DNA from: Labyrinthula sp. Ha | Lineage: Eukaryota > Sar > Bigyra > Labyrinthulida > Labyrinthulaceae | Reading direction: 5' to 3' | Length of the DNA stretch: 64,000 bases | Assembly: GCA_015227615.1 (NCBI GenBank) | Contig: JAALGZ010000025.1 | Location: 496,001 to 560,000 of the forward strand | In this document: positions 55,501 to 64,000 of the stretch, in pieces | Layout: the number at the start of each line of letters is the position of its first letter | Position numbering within the stretch: position 1 is the first letter of the stretch | Made by a program: the position numbers and the translations under genes | The notes under the pieces: model-generated | Databases searched by the model: none | What the model saw: the letters and a program-made list of their open reading frames with translations, nothing else | Told to the model about the DNA's origin: nothing

Positions 55501-56181
55501 AATGAGGATAATATGTCTTTTGTAGTTAGATTCTAGATCAGGGAATTCGTCTGCGAGTTAAGTGGTCAAATCAAACTATCGAGAGGTACCACCAAGAAGA
55601 ATATTTTTAATTGCACAACATTTACTTAAGTAAACTATACACTATGTTAGAAGAATTTTTCTGAATATAAGCTGCGAAGACCCGTGAGAGAAATTGCTTT
55701 GTACTTCTAGAGGGAAAACTCCGTAGTAGCAGAAAGTACTAAACTAAGACTACGTAATTGCACAAACATTCAAAGAATTTAGACAAGGCAAACTTGTTGC
55801 ACTTAAGTTATTTTAAAGTTAAAACTATGTAATTTATATATCCTTGTTGTTTTTGATGGTGTGTTTGTATAAACCTCTTATATAATTATTTCAAGCTTTA
55901 ACTATTCATATTTTGAAATATATGTTTTGTATTGTTGTCTTATTTTGGCTTTTTTATCCATAGCTAGATAAGGAGAAGATTACTTAACCAAAATTTGATA
56001 TTGTGAAATGTCCCTAATTAAAATATTTTGGGCAATTTGAAAATGAAATGAAATAATCTGTGTAGAGAAAAATAAACAATTCAGACATAATAACTCACAA
56101 GAACGCTGAATACACAAACACAATAGAAATTCAGTTCAAATAACATTCTTATCATACAAAACAAAACAAAATTCAAGAAAA
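52563..56181. other. 3.6-kb AT-rich desert
   Basis: No supported gene or RNA. The very A-rich stretch at 56040-56181 is probably the promoter and leader of the calponin gene. Confidence 0.5.
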
Positions 56182-57102
56182 ATGTCATTCAAAGCAGTCA
56201 ACGAACATGGTATGGATAAGGAAATTGCCGCTAGAATGGCAAGTAAATACGACAAGGCACTTGAGGAAAAGATCCAAGTGTGGATTGAAACTGTGACTGG
56301 AGCAACTTTCGACAAACCGTTCGGTGAAATGCTTCAAAACGGAATTGTTCTATGTGAACTAGTTAACGCTCTTATCCCTGGTAAGATAAAGAAGATCAAT
56401 AGAGCAGGGGGGTTGTTCAGGTTCCAAGAGAATATTACCAACTTCATTAAAGTGTGCAGACAGATTGGTGTTCCAGAAGCCTCTTTGTTTCCTACTGAAA
56501 GCCTAGCTCAATTAAAAGATGTGAACCAGGTTCTCACCTGCATTAACGCGTTTGCTGGAACTGTACAGAGAAATAAAGATAAGCTAGGTGTAAAATACAA
56601 TGGACCTTTCCTTGGACCAGCACCTAAGAACACAGGAGGAAACCGAACTACTAAGAAATGGACTGTAAAACCAGGTGGATCAGCAGGCCAGACTCTGATC
56701 GGAATGGGGTCTAGTAAGACTATGGAAGCTACAAAGCATGTGGATGCTAGAGAGCAAATTAAGAGGAATCAGCTAGGAGGTGCTGGAAGTGGAGGAACGA
56801 CTTTGATTGGAATGGGGTCAAGTCAGACAATGGAAGCTTCTAAACATGTTGATGCTAGAGAGCAGATTAAGAGGAATCAGTTGGGAGGTGCTGGTAGTGC
56901 AGGAGCTACTTTGATTGGGCAAGGATCTAGCAAGACTATGGAGGAAACTAAGTTTGTAGATGCTAGAGAGCAGATTAAAAGAAACCAGCTTGGTGGTGCT
57001 GGAACTGGAGGAGCCACATTGATTGGACAAGGTTCAAGTCAAGTTATGGAAGCTAGCAAGCATACTGATGTTCGAGAGGATATTAAGAGAGGTAACTATT
57101 AA
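56182..57102 (+). CDS. Calponin/transgelin-like actin-binding protein with four C-terminal repeats
   Basis: 306 residues, ATG at 56182. A single type-3 calponin-homology domain spans about 20-130 (KIQVWIETVTGATFDKPFGE, LQNGIVLCELVNALIPG, FRFQENITNFIKVCRQIGV). After a short linker come four tandem 36-residue repeats, each built on 'TLIGMGSSKTMEATKHVDAR'. These resemble calponin (CLIK) repeats ('GLQMGTNKGASQAGM'), which bind the side of actin filaments and stabilise them. The repeats are nearly identical to one another, the last one diverging at its end (DVREDIKRGNY). It converges on ATP2 with 108 bp between the stops. High expression is plausible from the clean, favoured codons. No intron. Confidence 0.9.
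   Translation: MSFKAVNEHGMDKEIAARMASKYDKALEEKIQVWIETVTGATFDKPFGEMLQNGIVLCELVNALIPGKIKKINRAGGLFRFQENITNFIKVCRQIGVPEASLFPTESLAQLKDVNQVLTCINAFAGTVQRNKDKLGVKYNGPFLGPAPKNTGGNRTTKKWTVKPGGSAGQTLIGMGSSKTMEATKHVDAREQIKRNQLGGAGSGGTTLIGMGSSQTMEASKHVDAREQIKRNQLGGAGSAGATLIGQGSSKTMEETKFVDAREQIKRNQLGGAGTGGATLIGQGSSQVMEASKHTDVREDIKRGNY
56665..57096 (+). repeat. Four tandem 108-bp repeats within the calponin-like gene
   Basis: Repeat starts at about 56665, 56773, 56881 and 56989, exactly 108 bp apart, encoding 36-residue units. Units 1-3 share VDAREQIKRNQLGGAG almost unchanged. Synonymous changes are present, so the protein is conserved more than the DNA. Confidence 0.9.
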
Positions 57103-57210
57103 TTTGCAAGTAGATTGATGAATATAGCATTCAAATGTAGTCATAATCTTAAAGAAGGGAAATATGGTTTAAAGTCTTCTTGTTTACTCTTAGATGTCAG
57201 AAAACTGTAT

Positions 57211-64000
<6,790 letters not shown>

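Overview
The window is nuclear DNA of an AT-rich, unicellular, probably flagellated eukaryote. The genes have mitochondrial leader peptides, GT-AG introns as short as 28 nt, a full-length IFT81 (a flagellar transport protein), fungal-type MTD1 and ILV2, and chromovirus, copia and hAT elements. A zoosporic fungus or aphelid-like relative, or a stramenopile-like protist, would all fit. I cannot fix the lineage from this window. TAA, TGA and TAG all end genes, so the code looks standard.

Layout. The genes sit in five tight islands separated by 3-6 kb deserts of decaying transposon sequence. Island A (6.7-12.9 kb): a broken LRR membrane-protein gene (-), a serine hydrolase-HAD phosphatase fusion (+, one 28-nt intron) and a 2-oxoglutarate/Fe(II) oxygenase (-) whose end overlaps it by 4 bp. 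A broken unknown gene (13.6-15.4 kb) and an LRR-like ORF (15.8-16.8 kb) follow. A hAT transposase relic lies at 19.6-21.4 kb. Island B (22.9-28.1 kb): an unknown basic protein (+), IFT81 (-) and mitochondrial acetolactate synthase (+, introns of 28 and 57 nt). Island C (33.5-35.9 kb): cytosolic aspartyl-tRNA synthetase with a WHEP domain (-) and a four-EF-hand calmodulin/centrin-like protein (+). Island D (49.3-52.6 kb): MTD1 (+), protoporphyrinogen oxidase (-), YOS1/IER3IP1 (+) and a CAP protein reduced to its beta domain (-). Island E (56.2-58.7 kb): a calponin-type protein with four near-identical 36-residue repeats (+) and ATP synthase beta (-).

The most striking object is an LTR retrotransposon at 39395-46473 (Ty3/gypsy, chromovirus-like). 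It has 263-bp LTRs that differ at only 5 positions, gag, protease, RT, RNase H, integrase and a chromodomain. After the chromodomain it carries two parts foreign to normal retroelements: a Myb/SANT-like domain and an MT-A70-type adenine methyltransferase domain. Together these resemble the DNA-binding and catalytic partners of the eukaryotic DNA N6-adenine methylation machinery. This is the best candidate for an undescribed system here: a retrotransposon that would write its own adenine marks and read chromatin with its chromodomain. The copy is a recent fossil with about two breaks in pol.

The housekeeping genes share no single pathway: branched-chain amino acids (ILV2), one-carbon metabolism (MTD1), heme (HEM14), mitochondrial ATP (ATP2), translation (AspRS), ER-Golgi traffic (YOS1), actin (CAP, calponin) and cilia (IFT81). 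Their shared feature is extreme compactness, with overlapping 3' ends and divergent starts 66-145 bp apart.
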